Positions 5,202 to 6,879 of a stretch of DNA of 6,879 bases are shown here, one piece after another. The position numbers were made by a program, and so were the translations under genes. The stretch lies in the NCBI GenBank assembly GCA_015494595.1, contig WGAX01000018.1, forward strand, positions 1-6,879, written 5' to 3'. Source of the stretch: Nitratiruptor sp. (lineage in GTDB: Bacteria; Campylobacterota; Campylobacteria; Campylobacterales; Nitratiruptoraceae). Under the pieces are notes generated by a model. It did not search any database, was not told where the DNA came from, and worked only from the letters and a program-made list of their open reading frames with translations. Position 1 is the stretch's first letter. Every line of letters starts with the position of its first letter.

Positions 5202-6879
5202 TTAGAAGAGGTTGGCGTTTTGGTCAACCCATTTGAGGTATTCGATGATGTCTTTGATCTCTTGATCGCTCATATGCTGATTAGGCATTCTGAGGTTGAA
5301 GTAGTCAATCATCGCTTTGACATATGGATCGTTATATTTGCTAGCTGGGTTTTTGATAAATTCATATACCCATTTTTCACCATTTTCATGGCGTTTAAGC
5401 ACTCCCACCAAATCTGGTCCAGAGCTTACTTTACCAATAACATGACATCCGTTACATCCACCTTCTGCAAATGCTGCCTCACCTCTTTTTGCAGCTTCGC
5501 TCATTGGAGTAGCAAGTTTTTTAACTAGCAAGTCTTTTGCTCTGATACCAACATCGGCAGTTTTAACCAAATATTGCCATGCTTGATATTGGAAGTTAAT
5601 AGCTGTTTCTATATCGCCTTTTTTGAGTGCTTCTTCTGCTTTTTTCTCTTCTGCTGCCACTTTGCTAAACTGATCCATAGCGTCTTCTACAAGCTGTTTA
5701 ACAACAGGATATTTTTCGTAATGGTTCTCTTTGAGGAATTTCACCACGCTTTGAATCACTTTTTTGGTAGCCTCATTGAGCTTGACTGTTTTTTCATACT
5801 CTTTCATAAGCTGCTCTTTGCTCATCTTTTTGAGCTTAATCTTTTTGACAGATTTATAGACTTTATTTGGGTCTTTAACAAGTAGGTATCCCATCATCTC
5901 TAAGTGCAATGCAGAGCAAAACTCTGTACAGTAGTACGGAAATACACCCTCTTTGTCAGCTTTGAAAGTCACTGCCACAGTTTTACCAGGCTCTAATGAA
6001 GCATGCACATTGTACCAATCCACTGTAAATCCATGTGTTTCATCTTCTGCACGCTCTAGGTTTGTAAGATAGAATGTAACAATGTCGCCTTTATTGACTG
6101 TCACATGCTCTGGATTGATATGGCTTCTAACAAGTGTACCATAGACATAGACATGGTTGCCTTTGCGCACAATCTTCTCTTGTCCAGCAAGTGTTTTACC
6201 CTCATGGATTTTACCAGTGAATGGATTTGTTCCCATTGGATAGCGCACTTCTGGATGGAGCTTACTAGCTCTAATTGCCACTGCTTGGTGAGGCTCGCCT
6301 AGAGGTACCGGCATATCGTATAGTAGCTTCATCTTCTTACCGCTAATATCGATAAGCTGGTGGTTTTGTGGATGAAGAGGTCCAATTGGATTAAATCTAT
6401 CAATTGCTAGTTTGTTAAGCGCAATAATATATTCGCCTTGCGGATCTTCTGTTTTACCTTCCATTCCACAAAGGTGACCGATGTTGTAGTTAACATTGAC
6501 TCTATCTTTAACTTCACATGTGAGATAGTTCCACTTGACAACTTGGCTATCAACATAGAGTGATGTATAGATCTCACCCTCTGTTTTCCACTTTGGTCCA
6601 TACTGGTTGTGCAGAGGCCCCAAGCCAAGCTCGGCTTGACAGTGCATCGCTTTTTTCATATCGATAATTGGTATACCGTATGGGTCTTTACCGGCAAAAT
6701 CGTGATTTTTTACAGCTTCCATAATCTTTTTGAAATCATACACCGTAGCGTGGGTATCGAGTTTACCACACACAACGATATAGCGTCCATCTGGACTTAC
6801 ATCCACACCATGTGGAGATTTAGGCTCAGGAATGAGGAATAGACAATCATTCTTCACAGCCACTTCGATAGGAATAACT
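5202..6879 (-). CDS. nosZ: NosZ, clade II cytochrome c nitrous oxide reductase (5' part missing at right edge)
   Basis: NosZ is the periplasmic terminal reductase that converts N2O to N2. The 558 visible residues end at TAA (5202-5204), and the frame stays open to the right edge, so the GTG at 6861-6863 is an internal Val codon and not the start; roughly the first third is missing. Counting that Val as residue 1, four CuZ histidines of the beta-propeller are visible: H18 (SPHG), H85 (GPLH), H130 (NIGH) and H192 (GEPH). The others (DxHH, EPHD) lie outside. The CuA domain has H277 and C312-T-E-F-C316-S-A-L-H320-L-E-M323; Glu at the third motif position replaces the Trp of Pseudomonas-type enzymes, as in clade II. 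A Lys/Glu-rich helical linker (345-450) leads to a haem c domain with CNGCH (470-474) and probable axial M526 (MPNQ). The fused haem is typical of Campylobacterota. Confidence 0.97.
   Translation of the reverse strand, partial: VIPIEVAVKNDCLFLIPEPKSPHGVDVSPDGRYIVVCGKLDTHATVYDFKKIMEAVKNHDFAGKDPYGIPIIDMKKAMHCQAELGLGPLHNQYGPKWKTEGEIYTSLYVDSQVVKWNYLTCEVKDRVNVNYNIGHLCGMEGKTEDPQGEYIIALNKLAIDRFNPIGPLHPQNHQLIDISGKKMKLLYDMPVPLGEPHQAVAIRASKLHPEVRYPMGTNPFTGKIHEGKTLAGQEKIVRKGNHVYVYGTLVRSHINPEHVTVNKGDIVTFYLTNLERAEDETHGFTVDWYNVHASLEPGKTVAVTFKADKEGVFPYYCTEFCSALHLEMMGYLLVKDPNKVYKSVKKIKLKKMSKEQLMKEYEKTVKLNEATKKVIQSVVKFLKENHYEKYPVVKQLVEDAMDQFSKVAAEEKKAEEALKKGDIETAINFQYQAWQYLVKTADVGIRAKDLLVKKLATPMSEAAKRGEAAFAEGGCNGCHVIGKVSSGPDLVGVLKRHENGEKWVYEFIKNPASKYNDPYVKAMIDYFNLRMPNQHMSDQEIKDIIEYLKWVDQNANLF

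Noticed and set aside
5143..5205. A 20-residue plus-strand frame starting MAFKSNN after an AAGG
   Set aside because: The purine run is only 2 nt from the ATG, and the frame runs through the inverted repeat and the terminator. The coding sense is explained by those structures, not by a peptide.
6861..6863. GTG as the start codon of nosZ
   Set aside because: The frame stays open to the right edge (VIPIE precedes it), the visible part begins inside the beta-propeller, and the DxHH and EPHD CuZ motifs must lie upstream. This is an internal valine.

Overview
This window is the central part of a nitrous oxide (N2O) reductase gene cluster of the clade II ('atypical') kind found in Campylobacterota (Epsilonproteobacteria). 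Every gene lies on the minus strand. In transcription order, from right to left, the genes are nosZ (5' part cut off by the right edge), nosB, nosD, nosG, nosC1, nosC2, nosH and nosF (3' part cut off by the left edge). This is the gene order I recall for the Wolinella succinogenes nos cluster. The cytochrome c domain fused to NosZ, the NosG/NosH pair in place of NosR, and the two small cytochromes all agree. The moderate AT richness, many Lys/Glu residues and Ile-rich proteins fit a deep-sea vent or sulfidic relative such as Nitratiruptor, Nautilia or Sulfurimonas-like bacteria. The genus is inference only.

Right part (5202-6879): nosZ encodes the catalytic enzyme, showing CuZ histidines, a CuA domain, a helical linker and a C-terminal haem c domain. 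Intergenic part (5022-5201): 180 bases that hold a good intrinsic terminator for nosZ, a perfect 20-bp inverted repeat with a 32-nt loop, and a CRP/FNR-type palindrome correctly placed over a -10 element to drive nosB and the genes after it. So the catalytic gene and the maturation/electron-transfer genes appear to be separate transcription units.

Left part (1-5021): a tightly packed operon. The junctions nosD-nosG, nosG-nosC1, nosC1-nosC2 and nosH-nosF are all ATGA 4-nt overlaps, nosB-nosD is a TAATG 1-nt overlap, and only nosC2-nosH has a gap (9 nt, GTG start).

Inferred joint function: menaquinol electrons pass through the membrane iron-sulfur protein NosH and the Tat-exported ferredoxin NosG to the membrane-attached monohaem cytochromes NosC1 and NosC2, then to the haem c and CuA of NosZ, and finally to CuZ, where N2O becomes N2. 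NosD and NosF (with NosY, expected just past the left edge) form the periplasm-facing ABC system needed for CuZ assembly. NosB is a conserved membrane protein of unknown function. I see no mobile elements, CRISPR arrays, tRNAs or rRNAs. Most of this is a known system. The least explained parts are the nosZ-nosB regulatory segment and NosB itself.
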